NCBI GenBank assembly: GCA_009927665.1
Contig: RFMM01000083.1
Coordinates: forward strand, 1-33,599
Direction of reading: 5' to 3'
Source: Actinomycetota bacterium
GTDB lineage: Bacteria; Actinomycetota; Acidimicrobiia; Acidimicrobiales; Ilumatobacteraceae
DNA length: 33,599 nt
Shown here piece by piece: positions 9,004 to 18,342 of this stretch. How positions within the stretch are numbered: the stretch's first letter is position 1; every line of letters starts with the position of its first letter. Below the pieces are notes generated by a model. The model was not told where the DNA came from, ran no database searches, and was given only the letters and a program-made list of their open reading frames with translations. The position numbers and the translations under genes were made by a program.

Positions 9004-10371
9004 ATGCTCAGAAAAATAACCGCGGTCATTTTCGTCGCCAGCTTTGGAATAGCAAGTATTCACGGCTCAGCTCAAGCCGTATTCCTTGATGCCCAACAGC
9101 GGGCGTGCATCACGAAGAAATATGGAGCCAAGGCGGCTGCGGCAATTGTCTCCGCAAAAAAGTTGACCGCAGCGCAGATCAAGCAAGTCAAAGCATGCCC
9201 AGTCACGTCGTCGGCGGGCTCGTCGGGTGGCACGGGCTCGACGGGTAGTGCTGGTTCGTCGGGTGGCACGGGCTCGACAGGTGGTGCTGGTTCGTCGTCG
9301 CTGACTCCCTTGACATGGGGTCTGATGTGGTCGGCGGGCTCAAATCAGTCGGGTCTCGGCAACGTGAGCGACCCTGCGCTGTTACGGCTCGCAGACGGCA
9401 CACTGCGCATGTTCTTCAAGAACGGCAATGAGCCTCAGATTCCGATCAGCGGATTCGACAACAAGATTCACTCGTATGTCTCGAGCGACGACGGAGCCTC
9501 GTGGACGCTTGAGAGCGGGGTTCGTATCGACGTTGGTTCACCTGTCACTGTTCGAGTGGCGGAGGCCGGTGGTTACGAAGCCTGGGGCTGGGCTCCTGGC
9601 AGTGGCGGGGTAGATCGAATGGTGAGATTCACATCAACAACAGGCAGAGACTTCACGTCCGGCAGTGGCTCGCTCGTGCCGACGACTTCCTGCAAGAACG
9701 CTGACGGAAAGAGCGCGGGTTTCTTGGGCGACCCGCAAGTCGAGAAGGTTGCAGGCGGGTATCTCGCCTATGCACACGACCTCGCCGCTGGACAGTCGCC
9801 CCCGTTCAAACGGCAGGCGTGCAAAATCACCTCGTCGGATGGGACGAACTGGACCATCGATTCCGGTGGAACGTTCGCGTTGAGCCACGACATCCAGACG
9901 AACCCAGAGTTGTATCGCAATTCTTCGGGTCAGCTGGAACTGTGGTTTCCATCCGACAAGGGAGGCATCAAGACCACAGAAATTCGAACATCGACCAATG
10001 ACGGCGTGACATGGAGTGCGGCGACGACCTTGTCGTGGATTGCGCCCGACCCAGATCGCCTTGACTTGCCGAACGGCACGTCGCTACTCGCCTTTGGCGG
10101 TTTCGACTCTCGCATCGGTGGACTGCTAGCAGTCTCGAAGAAAATCGCGGGCACCTATTCCGCGAGTCGCGACGAAAAAGTTGATCAAGTCACGTGGGTC
10201 GTTTCGGGTGCAACGCGGAGTGAGATCAAGGTGAAAAATCTCTGCCGCGGTCGTGACGAAACAGCGAACGCGACGTTCGGCACCAGTGGTTCGAATGTGA
10301 CCGTCACCTTCAAAGACTCCACCGTTGGGTGCGCGTTCATCGTGGTGGGTGCTTCGCAGGCACTTAGCTAA
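9004..10371 (+). CDS. secreted protein with Ser/Gly/Thr linker and sialidase/BNR-like C-terminal region
   Basis: Signal peptide MLRKITAVIFVASFGIASIHGSAQA; two-Cys mini-domain; GSSGGTGSTGSA repeats; SSDDGASWTLESGVR and STNDGVTWSAATT Asp-box-like motifs. Confidence 0.75.
   Translation: MLRKITAVIFVASFGIASIHGSAQAVFLDAQQRACITKKYGAKAAAAIVSAKKLTAAQIKQVKACPVTSSAGSSGGTGSTGSAGSSGGTGSTGGAGSSSLTPLTWGLMWSAGSNQSGLGNVSDPALLRLADGTLRMFFKNGNEPQIPISGFDNKIHSYVSSDDGASWTLESGVRIDVGSPVTVRVAEAGGYEAWGWAPGSGGVDRMVRFTSTTGRDFTSGSGSLVPTTSCKNADGKSAGFLGDPQVEKVAGGYLAYAHDLAAGQSPPFKRQACKITSSDGTNWTIDSGGTFALSHDIQTNPELYRNSSGQLELWFPSDKGGIKTTEIRTSTNDGVTWSAATTLSWIAPDPDRLDLPNGTSLLAFGGFDSRIGGLLAVSKKIAGTYSASRDEKVDQVTWVVSGATRSEIKVKNLCRGRDETANATFGTSGSNVTVTFKDSTVGCAFIVVGASQALS
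9217..9288 (+). repeat. in-frame 36-bp tandem repeat (2 copies) encoding GSSGGTGSTG[S/G]A
   Basis: Direct reading of sequence and translation. Confidence 0.85.
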
Positions 10372-10516
10372 CCAAGCGCCGCGTGCTCAGGCAGGCGGAG
10401 ACCTGACCCAAGACCCTGGGCGGTTATGCGCATTCGCACGAGCGGGGTTGGCCACCTCGGTAGCCTGAGGGTGCTCGGGTGCCACCGCATCCGCCGTCTG
10501 TTAGGAACCCCCACCC

Positions 10517-11809
10517 GTGAGCCGCATTCTCGTCGTCGGAGCCGGCGGAGTCGGGGCCAGCATGGCATCCATTGCCGAAACGCGGTCGTTCTTCGACCAC
10601 TTCGTGCTCGCCGACATCAACGAGCAGCGCTGCATTGACGCCCTGAAGGCCCTCGACAACTCGGCGCGTTTCGCAACCGCCAAAGTTGACGCCAGCAACA
10701 AGGCCGACATCGTCGCCCTCGCTCAGGCGCACAAGATCAACATCATCGTCAACGCCTGCGACCCCCGCCTGAATGATCCCATTTTTGAGGCGGCTTTCGA
10801 GGCGGGCTGCACCTATGTCGACATGGCGATGAACCTCTCGAAACCGCACCCGACGAACCCGTACAACGAAGTCGGTGAGCCCCTCGGCGCGGCCCAGTTG
10901 GCGGCCGACCCGCACTGGCGCGACAAGGGTCTGTTGGCGCTCGTCGGCATGGGCGTCGAGCCGGGCTTGTCGAACGTGTTCGCCCGCTACGCCGCCGACC
11001 ACCTCTTTGACACGATCGACGAGATCGGTGTGCGCGACGGCTCGAACCTGTCGATCGATGGCTTCGACTTCGCGCCTACCTTCTCGATCTGGACCACCAT
11101 CGAAGAATGTCTGAACCCGCCAATCGTGTGGGAAAAGTCGCGTGGCCTCTTCACCACCGAGTGTTTCAGCGAGCCTGAGGTGTTTCATTTTCCCGCTGGT
11201 ATCGGTGCCTATGAGTGCGTGAACGTCGAGCACGAAGAGGTGCTGCTGATCCCGCGTGAGATTGAGTGCAACCGCGTGACGTTCAAATACTCGCTTGGCG
11301 CCGAGTTCATCGACTGGTTGAAGACGTTCGCCTACCTCGGCCTCGACTCGACGGAAAAGATTCGCGTTGGTGACACATCAGTCGCACCGCGCGATGTGCT
11401 CGCCGCCGTGTTGCCGAACCCGGCGAAGCTCGGTCACCTCATGCATGGCCGCACGTGCGCAGGCACCTGGGTGAAGGGCACGTCGTATGGCGAACCCCGC
11501 GAGGTGTATCTGTATCACGTGGCCGACAACGAGACCACGATGCGCGAATACGGCGCGCAGGCAGTCTTGTGGCAAACCGCGATTTGCCCGGTGGTGGCGC
11601 TTGAGTTGTTGGCGACGGGCGCGTGGAAGGGTGTGGGTGTGCGTGGCGCTGACGCCTTCGACGCCGTGCCGTTTCTCAACTTGCTTGGTGACTACAACAC
11701 GCACCACGGCATGGTCGAGATGGGGCCGCGGTTGTGGCCGAGCCCGAAGTCGACTGGTCAGCGCGGTTGGGATCGCCCGATTCGTCGCGCGATCGTGCCG
11801 AGCGCATAG
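10517..11809 (+). CDS. saccharopine dehydrogenase family protein (carboxynorspermidine-dehydrogenase-like)
   Basis: N-terminal Rossmann ILVVGAGGVGASMA; NACDPRLNDPIFEAAFEAGCTYVDMA; GMGVEPGLSNVFARYA. Confidence 0.85.
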   Translation: MSRILVVGAGGVGASMASIAETRSFFDHFVLADINEQRCIDALKALDNSARFATAKVDASNKADIVALAQAHKINIIVNACDPRLNDPIFEAAFEAGCTYVDMAMNLSKPHPTNPYNEVGEPLGAAQLAADPHWRDKGLLALVGMGVEPGLSNVFARYAADHLFDTIDEIGVRDGSNLSIDGFDFAPTFSIWTTIEECLNPPIVWEKSRGLFTTECFSEPEVFHFPAGIGAYECVNVEHEEVLLIPREIECNRVTFKYSLGAEFIDWLKTFAYLGLDSTEKIRVGDTSVAPRDVLAAVLPNPAKLGHLMHGRTCAGTWVKGTSYGEPREVYLYHVADNETTMREYGAQAVLWQTAICPVVALELLATGAWKGVGVRGADAFDAVPFLNLLGDYNTHHGMVEMGPRLWPSPKSTGQRGWDRPIRRAIVPSA

Positions 11810-11846
11810 CGCAGCTACGCCGCGCCGCGCCGCGCCGAGCGCAGAA

Positions 11847-12785
11847 CTATTTTCCGGCGAGTGCTGCCACCACCGGAGCAAACGACTCGACGTCGTCGCC
11901 GCCGACGATCACGTACGACAGCCCGAATTGTTCGCGGCGGCGCTGCAACGTTTCGATGAGTTCGTTCGGCGGGCCGATGAGCGCGAACGGCGAATCATGA
12001 ATGAGCGCCGCATCAACCCCCATGCCTTTGGCGAGTTTCTCGCGCGCACCGAGGCCATCGTCGGTGACGTTCACCAGAAACGTGCGAATGTTGAGCTCAA
12101 TGTCACTGAACCGATCGCCGGCTTTCTCTTTGACGACCGCGATCTTTTGGGCGACTGAGGCCGACGACATGTCGGCGATCACTTCGGGGCCGACGAAGCC
12201 AGGGGTAAGCGACGGGTTGATGCCCACGATGTCGGCTTCGCGCGCGGCAATGCCCAGCATGCGCTTGCCGCCGGCACCGATGAGCACGGGCGGGCACGGC
12301 TTCTGCAGCGGCTTGGGAAGACCGTTGTAGTCGGTGATCTTGTAGTGCGAGCCGGTGAACGAGAACGCCCCGTCGGCCATGCAGCCGCGAATCACTTTCA
12401 AGCCCTCGACGAAGCGGTCGATGCGCACACCCGGCGTGTCGTATTGCATTCCGGCTTGGTCGTAGTCACTGCGCATCCACCCCGCGCCGAGGCCGATGTC
12501 GACGCGGCCATCAGACAACACGTCCATCGTGGCGAGTTCTTTGGCGAGCACGACGGGGTGCTTGTAGTCGTTGTCGAACACGAGTGCACAGACGCGCAGC
12601 GTCGTGGTCACGCTTGCGGCAACCGTCATCGCTGGCACCGGTGCGAGTTGATCGGTGAAATGGTCGGGCATCGTCAGCACCGCATAGCCGAGGTCTTCAG
12701 TGCGGCGAGCGAGGTCGGCCCACGCTGAGCCTGAAGGTGCGGTGGATGCTTGCACGCCGAAACGGAATGGTCGAGGTTTGGTCAC
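11847..12785 (-). CDS. LLM class (probably F420-dependent) oxidoreductase
   Basis: RFGVQAS, VLTMPDHF, GRVDIGLGAGWMRSDYDQAGM; start at GTG 12785 (VTKPRPFRFG) supported by TACTCT-N7. Confidence 0.88.
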   Translation of the reverse strand: MTKPRPFRFGVQASTAPSGSAWADLARRTEDLGYAVLTMPDHFTDQLAPVPAMTVAASVTTTLRVCALVFDNDYKHPVVLAKELATMDVLSDGRVDIGLGAGWMRSDYDQAGMQYDTPGVRIDRFVEGLKVIRGCMADGAFSFTGSHYKITDYNGLPKPLQKPCPPVLIGAGGKRMLGIAAREADIVGINPSLTPGFVGPEVIADMSSASVAQKIAVVKEKAGDRFSDIELNIRTFLVNVTDDGLGAREKLAKGMGVDAALIHDSPFALIGPPNELIETLQRRREQFGLSYVIVGGDDVESFAPVVAALAGK

Positions 12786-12792
12786 CCGCGCG

Positions 12793-12798
12793 AGAGTA
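12793..12798 (-). promoter_or_regulatory. -10 element TACTCT, 7 nt before LLM GTG
   Basis: TACTCT-cgcgcgg-GTG on minus strand. Confidence 0.55.
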
Positions 12799-12859
12799 GC
12801 AATCGGCACCACGTGTTGGCGTGTTGCGGCGCGGTGCATGCAAGTAGCGTCGTAGGCAC

Positions 12860-15172
12860 GTGCGTCTAGCAATGTGGTCGTTGCGACTCGTCGTCGCCGT
12901 TTTGTTGTCTGCTTTGCTGGTATCAGCGCTCGTAGTGGGTATGGCTCCGCAGGTGTGGGGAATGCTCAATGCCCACGAAGAGACCCCGATTTCGCTCTAT
13001 GAGGTAGGTGGCTTCACCGGGCTTGCCGAGCGCAGCGTGGTGTACGACGTGAAGGGTCGTCAGATCGGCGTCTTTCAGGCCGAGAACAGCCAGCAAGCGT
13101 TGATTTCTGAGATTCCTGATCACGTGGTTGATGCACTGCTGGCTGTGGAAGATCGCAACTTCTTCCAACATCGCGGGGTTGATCTGCGGGCAGTGGGTCG
13201 TCAGGTGCTGGCAAACGTCAACGATGGTGCGTCGGGTGGTGCATCGACCATCACCCAGCAGGTGGTGAAGAACGAACTGCTCGCCACGCTGCCGCGCGAC
13301 GGTCGTTACAAGTTGTTGCAGATGCGCTATGCCGTGCTGCTCGAGCGCGAACTGAGCAAAGAGCAGATTCTCGAGCGGTGGTTCAACACCAACTTCTACG
13401 GCTACAACGCCTACGGCATCAAGGCGGCGGCCGAGGTGTATTTCGGCAAAGACGTGAACGACCTCACCATCGAAGAAGGCACGTTCTTGGTTGGTCTCGT
13501 GCGGGCACCTTCGGCGTATGACCCGATCAATAATCGCACGCTCTCGCTGCAGCGGTTCATCGTCGCCCTGCGGCGGGTACGCGACGAGGGGCATCTTTCG
13601 CTCACCGATGAGGAAATTGTGCGGCGTGCGGCCGAGGTGCTGCCGAGCGGTGTGCGCAGTCGCCCCGACGAACCCGTGCAGCGCACGCACTTCACCGAGA
13701 CCGTGAAGGACTACTTGCTCAACCAGACGACGATTCTTGGCGCGACCTATCAAGAGCGGTACGCCAACTTGTTTCGTGGAGGCTTGCGTATCTACACCAC
13801 ACTCGACCGTGACGTGCAGGCCAGCGCCGACGAAGCCGTGAAACTGCTGCCAGACAACAGCGTGAACGCGCAAGCCGCCCTCGTGACGCTCGACAATGCA
13901 ACGGGCGCGATTCGCGCGATGGTGGGCGGCAAGCCGTTCAAGGCAGGGGAGAACGAGGTGAACCTCGCGCTGCGCCGCCGACAGACGGGCTCAAGCGTGA
14001 AGATGTTCATTCTCGCTGCTGCGCTCGAAGCAGGGGTTGAAAGTGACGACCTCATCGACGGCACATTGCCGTGCACGTTGCCCAACCCTGAGAACCCCGA
14101 CGAGCCGTTCGTCATTGAAGACGGTGTGAGCGAACCGGTCGGCTCACTACGTCGCATGACGTGGTTGTCGATCAACTGTGCGTATGCGAAGTTGTCGCAG
14201 ATCGTCGGGCTCAACCGCGTGGTTGATCGCATCTATGCGATGTCGGCGAGTGAATGGCTGACACCTGAGAAGCATCCGGTGTATGCGTACGCGTCGCTGG
14301 CGACCGGTGCCAACGAACTCAGCGTGGTTGACATGGCGGCAGGCGCCCAGAGCATCGCGAACCTCGGCGTGCACCACGAGCCGTTCTTTCTCGAGAAGAT
14401 TCTCGAGCGTGACAACTCAACGCTGGTCTGGGAGCGTGCCGTCAGCGTCGAAGGTACCGAGGCCCTCACGCGTGCGACGGCTGCAAAAACCGTCGACATC
14501 ATGCGCGGAGTTTTGCGAAGCGGCACCGCGCGTCGTACGCCGCTGGCCGATGACCGACCTGCTGCTGGCAAGACGGGCACGCAATTCAAGAACACCAACG
14601 CATGGTTCGTTGGGTTCACACCGCAGTATTCAACCGTGGTGTGGGTGGGCGACCCGCGCGGCTACACGCCGATGCGTGGCGTACCCGAGTTTCGCGACCA
14701 GATTGTTGGGCAGTGGAAGTTCGCGCGCAACACCGTGACGGGTGCGACGTACCCCGCGCACATCTGGAAGCTGCACATGGACAAGATTCACGAAAGTCTC
14801 GACATCGTCGACTGGGGCACGAAGAAAGACGACGAAGAGTGGAAACTGCTCGTTGCACCAGCGCGACCCGTTGCTCGTCTGTATCTGCCGGGTGTTGAGT
14901 GTGTGGCGCAGGTGATCTCGGGTACTCCACCCGCCCCATCAACGACGATCGCCCCAGGCAAGACCACGACGACCACGATTGCCGACCCTGCTACCTCGAC
15001 GACGGTGGCAGGGCCCGTGGTGGTGTCGGTGTTGCCGACGAGCACCACGATTGATCCGACCGAGAAGAACCCATTTGCGCCGGTGCCGTCGATACCTGCT
15101 GGTGGCAACATCGTGTACGACTGCGCGACTGGGTTGCCGAAGTGGGCGACGCCGTCGGGCGTGGGAGGCTGA
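12860..15172 (+). CDS. class A penicillin-binding protein (GT51 transglycosylase + transpeptidase) with Thr-rich C-terminal tail
   Basis: N-terminal TM; AVEDRNFFQHRGVDLRAVGRQ, GGASTITQQ; SSVK (SxxK), SIN (SxN), KTGT motifs; TTTTTIADPATSTTV tail. Confidence 0.95.
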   Translation: MRLAMWSLRLVVAVLLSALLVSALVVGMAPQVWGMLNAHEETPISLYEVGGFTGLAERSVVYDVKGRQIGVFQAENSQQALISEIPDHVVDALLAVEDRNFFQHRGVDLRAVGRQVLANVNDGASGGASTITQQVVKNELLATLPRDGRYKLLQMRYAVLLERELSKEQILERWFNTNFYGYNAYGIKAAAEVYFGKDVNDLTIEEGTFLVGLVRAPSAYDPINNRTLSLQRFIVALRRVRDEGHLSLTDEEIVRRAAEVLPSGVRSRPDEPVQRTHFTETVKDYLLNQTTILGATYQERYANLFRGGLRIYTTLDRDVQASADEAVKLLPDNSVNAQAALVTLDNATGAIRAMVGGKPFKAGENEVNLALRRRQTGSSVKMFILAAALEAGVESDDLIDGTLPCTLPNPENPDEPFVIEDGVSEPVGSLRRMTWLSINCAYAKLSQIVGLNRVVDRIYAMSASEWLTPEKHPVYAYASLATGANELSVVDMAAGAQSIANLGVHHEPFFLEKILERDNSTLVWERAVSVEGTEALTRATAAKTVDIMRGVLRSGTARRTPLADDRPAAGKTGTQFKNTNAWFVGFTPQYSTVVWVGDPRGYTPMRGVPEFRDQIVGQWKFARNTVTGATYPAHIWKLHMDKIHESLDIVDWGTKKDDEEWKLLVAPARPVARLYLPGVECVAQVISGTPPAPSTTIAPGKTTTTTIADPATSTTVAGPVVVSVLPTSTTIDPTEKNPFAPVPSIPAGGNIVYDCATGLPKWATPSGVGG

Positions 15173-15176
15173 CGAG

Positions 15177-15881
15177 GTGGACTTTCGTGCGCTGCTGCCG
15201 ATTCAGGCGGTTGACCAGCGCATTGCGCAACTGCAACACAAGCGCGCACAGTTGCCCGAGCACGCCGCCGCAGCATCGGCACAACGCGCGCTCGATGCGG
15301 CGCGGGCAGAGGCGAATCGACTTGCCAAGCGCCAGGGTGACATCACCGGCGAGATCGACAGGCTCGAGATGCAAGGCAAAGACCTCGATGCGAAGAAAAA
15401 GAAGTACGAGACGCAATTGAAAAACGTCGTAGTGATGCGCGAAGTTGAGGCGCTGCAACATGAGATTGCCACCATCAACGCACAGCACTCGAGCCTTGAT
15501 GACAGCGAGTTGGCGCTCATCACCGAAGACGAGACACTCGAGGCGTCACTCGCCGCGTTGAACGCATCACTGCCGGGGCTCGAAGCCGCAGCGGCTCAAG
15601 CGGCCAGTGCACTTGCTGCAGTGCTCGACGTCGTCGACCGTGACCTCGCGGCTGCCGGCGACGAACGGGCGAAGTTCGTGGCGGCAGCCGACGCAACGGC
15701 AGTCGAGTTGTATGAATCAACCCGCAAACGTCTGACTGGCCCGGCGGTCGCTGAGTTGCAGAAAGGTGCATGCGGTGGGTGTCGCACGCCGATCACCGCC
15801 AAAGAGCAGGCGGAGATCAAGAAGTCGGCGAACACCACCGACGCGCGCTGCCCATATTGCGGTTGTCTGCTCGCGGTTTGA
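15177..15881 (+). CDS. C4-type zinc-ribbon coiled-coil protein (CT398/Rv2229c-like)
   Basis: Long coiled coil followed by CGGCRTPI...CPYCGCLL; starts after PBP stop. Confidence 0.85.
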   Translation: MDFRALLPIQAVDQRIAQLQHKRAQLPEHAAAASAQRALDAARAEANRLAKRQGDITGEIDRLEMQGKDLDAKKKKYETQLKNVVVMREVEALQHEIATINAQHSSLDDSELALITEDETLEASLAALNASLPGLEAAAAQAASALAAVLDVVDRDLAAAGDERAKFVAAADATAVELYESTRKRLTGPAVAELQKGACGGCRTPITAKEQAEIKKSANTTDARCPYCGCLLAV

Positions 15882-15933
15882 GCACGACATGAGCGGTCTG
15901 AGCGCGATATGAGCAAGGTCTGAGCGCGACATG
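15879..15933 (+). repeat. imperfect tandem repeat TGAGCRCGAYATG (3 copies, period 20-22 nt)
   Basis: Copies start at 15879, 15899, 15921; last copy ends in the ATG of the next CDS. Confidence 0.85.
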
Positions 15934-16356
15934 TTCTTCTGGTTTCTTGCCACCGCGATTCTGACCATCGCCTGGGTGTTCAAAGATCCCCGTTTTGACT
16001 ACCGACTCCTTGCCGTTGGTGCGGTCCTTCCCGACGTCATTGACTGGCCAACCGGCTGGCGCGTGATGCACTCGGTGGTCACGAGCATCGCGGTGCTGGC
16101 CCTCGTGATGCTCGTGTCGCTCGGGCGCAAGCCGTATCGAAAGCTGTTGCTCGGCTTGCCAATCGGCATGTTCTTGCATCTCGTGTTCGACGGTGCGTTT
16201 ACCTCGGCCGAGATGTTCTGGTGGCCGATTGGTGGCTGGCAGTTTTCTGCCGACGACTTACCGGTGGTCGCGCGCGGATGGTGGAATGTGCCGCTCGAAC
16301 TTGTCGGTGCGTTCGCACTTTGGCTGTGGTGGCGACGCCGACGCGCCACCGCCTGA
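15931..16356 (+). CDS. small integral membrane protein, membrane-bound metal-dependent hydrolase-like (DUF457/YdjM-like)
   Basis: Multiple TM segments; GAVLPDVIDW, HSVV, HLVFDG motifs. Confidence 0.65.
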   Translation: MFFWFLATAILTIAWVFKDPRFDYRLLAVGAVLPDVIDWPTGWRVMHSVVTSIAVLALVMLVSLGRKPYRKLLLGLPIGMFLHLVFDGAFTSAEMFWWPIGGWQFSADDLPVVARGWWNVPLELVGAFALWLWWRRRRATA

Positions 16357-16384
16357 TTCACCGCCGACGCATGGCGGAATGTGG

Positions 16385-16757
<373 letters not shown>

Positions 16758-16763
16758 GGTTTA

Positions 16764-16769
16764 AGGCTA
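16764..16769 (-). promoter_or_regulatory. rnpB -10 element TAGCCT
   Basis: TAGCCT ends 6 nt before the first base of the 13-bp P1 helix (16757). Confidence 0.55.
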
Positions 16770-16816
16770 CGGGCGTCGACGCAACTTGTGGCCCGCGGAG
16801 CTCTTCTCGTGGCTCA

Positions 16817-16822
16817 TAGCCT
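16817..16822 (+). promoter_or_regulatory. -10 element TAGCCT, 7 nt before SDR-DUF2867 GTG
   Basis: TAGCCT-gcggggc-GTG. Confidence 0.5.
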
Positions 16823-16829
16823 GCGGGGC

Positions 16830-18281
16830 GTGCCGCAGACCGTGCTCGTGACCGGCGCGACCGGATACGTCGGTGGTCGACTCGCGCCGCAATTGGTTGA
16901 CGAAGGTTTCACCGTGCGTGTCTTGGTGCGTAGTGCGGCGAAAGTTGCCAAGACCCCGTGGGCGAACCGCGCTCGGGTGATCGAGGGCGACGCACTCGAC
17001 CCCAAGGCACTCGACATTGCGCTCGCTGGAGTGCAGACCGCGTTCTACTTGTTGCACTCGATCAGCACGGGGGCGAAGTTTGACGACCTCGAGTCGTCGA
17101 TGGCCCGCACATTTGCTGAGGCGGCCGCGCGCAACGGCGTGCAGCGCATCGTGTATCTCGGCGGCATCGCCAACGACGAAAACCTGAGCAAGCATCTTGA
17201 GTCGAGGCGGTCTGTTGGCAAGGTGCTGGCGAGCACCGGCGTGCAGGTCATCGAGTTGCGTGCGGGCATCATCATCGGGTCGGGCTCGGCATCGTTCGAA
17301 ATGCTGCGGTACCTCACCGAACACCTGCCGGCGATGGTCACCCCGCGGTGGGTCGACAACCCCACGCAACCCGTCGCAATCGTCAACATGTTGCACTTTT
17401 TGGTGGCGGCTGCGCGCGCACCTCGCGACGTGCAAGGGGTGTTCGATGTGGGAGGTGCCGAGACCCTCACGTATCGCGAGATGATGATGCGGTTCGCCAA
17501 GGCGTCGGGGCTGCGTCGGAGGTTCATCGTGAAGGTTCCGCTGCTGACGCCGCGCATCTCGAGCATGTGGGTTGGTCTCGTTACACCTGTGCCTGCGTCA
17601 ATTGCTCGGCCGCTCATCGATTCGCTGATCAACAAAGTGGTGGTCGACCCCGAGAAATCGGTGTTGAAGGTGCTGCCACCGCCACCCGAAGGCCTGCTTA
17701 CCTTCGATCAGGCCGTAAAGCGGGCGATCGAACGAACCAATGCTCCGACTCGCTGGACTGATGCCTCGCGCCCGTGGGTCGCGTGGGACGTCGCGGTGAC
17801 CGACCCATCATGGACCGGCGGTTCACTCTTCGTCGATGAACGCGAACGAACAACGACAGCATCGCGCGAGCAGGTGTGGAAGACACTCTCGTCACTTGGC
17901 GGCACCACTGGTTGGTATGGCTTCGAGTGGCTGTGGCGGCTGCGTGGCCGCATCGACTCGGTGTTCGGCGGCGTCGGCATGCGCGCGGGTCGCACCGACC
18001 CCAACGTGTTGCGGGTCGGTGATCCGCTCGACTTCTGGCGTATCGCCGACGTGAGTGAAGGCCAGATGGTGCTGTTGCGTGCCGAGATGCGCGTGCCCGG
18101 TCAAGCCTGGCTCGAGTTTCGGGTGCAGCCCGTCAGCGGCGGCACGCACGTGGTGCAACGCGCCATCTTTCGCCCGCGCGGGCTAGCGGGGCGACTGTAT
18201 TGGTGGGTGTTGATTCCGTTTCATACGTTCATCTTCCCGGGCATGTTGCGCAATGCGTTGAAGCACGCCGAGCGCAGCTGA
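16830..18281 (+). CDS. SDR/NAD(P)H-binding epimerase-like protein with C-terminal DUF2867
   Basis: TVLVTGATGYVGGRLAPQLV; C-terminal FGGVGMRAGRTDP...LEFRVQPV...FHTFIFPGMLRN. Start at GTG 16830 supported by TAGCCT-N7 (16809 is an alternative); ORF track start 16611 overlaps rnpB and is not credible. Confidence 0.85.
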   Translation: MPQTVLVTGATGYVGGRLAPQLVDEGFTVRVLVRSAAKVAKTPWANRARVIEGDALDPKALDIALAGVQTAFYLLHSISTGAKFDDLESSMARTFAEAAARNGVQRIVYLGGIANDENLSKHLESRRSVGKVLASTGVQVIELRAGIIIGSGSASFEMLRYLTEHLPAMVTPRWVDNPTQPVAIVNMLHFLVAAARAPRDVQGVFDVGGAETLTYREMMMRFAKASGLRRRFIVKVPLLTPRISSMWVGLVTPVPASIARPLIDSLINKVVVDPEKSVLKVLPPPPEGLLTFDQAVKRAIERTNAPTRWTDASRPWVAWDVAVTDPSWTGGSLFVDERERTTTASREQVWKTLSSLGGTTGWYGFEWLWRLRGRIDSVFGGVGMRAGRTDPNVLRVGDPLDFWRIADVSEGQMVLLRAEMRVPGQAWLEFRVQPVSGGTHVVQRAIFRPRGLAGRLYWWVLIPFHTFIFPGMLRNALKHAERS

Positions 18282-18328
18282 ACTCGCCGAAGCCGCGGCA
18301 GGGTTGCACGACCCCGCCCGCCACGACG

Positions 18329-18334
18329 TACCGT
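18329..18334 (+). promoter_or_regulatory. -10 element TACCGT, 8 nt before ALDH ATG
   Basis: TACCGT-agaacgcc-ATG. Confidence 0.45.
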
Positions 18335-18342
18335 AGAACGCC

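Noticed and set aside
10372-10516. tRNA, SRP RNA or TPP/SAM riboswitch in the intergenic region
   Set aside because: No T-loop GGTTCRA, no SRP GGAAGG/GCAGCC-type core, and no match by eye to TPP or SAM consensus.
11818-11840. CGCCG-type pentanucleotide repeat between convergent genes
   Set aside because: Only about four copies in very GC-rich DNA; probably slippage, no functional signal.
12923-13873. 316-aa minus-strand ORF opposite the PBP gene
   Set aside because: Antisense open frame typical of high-GC DNA; no recognisable domain and the plus strand is clearly a PBP.
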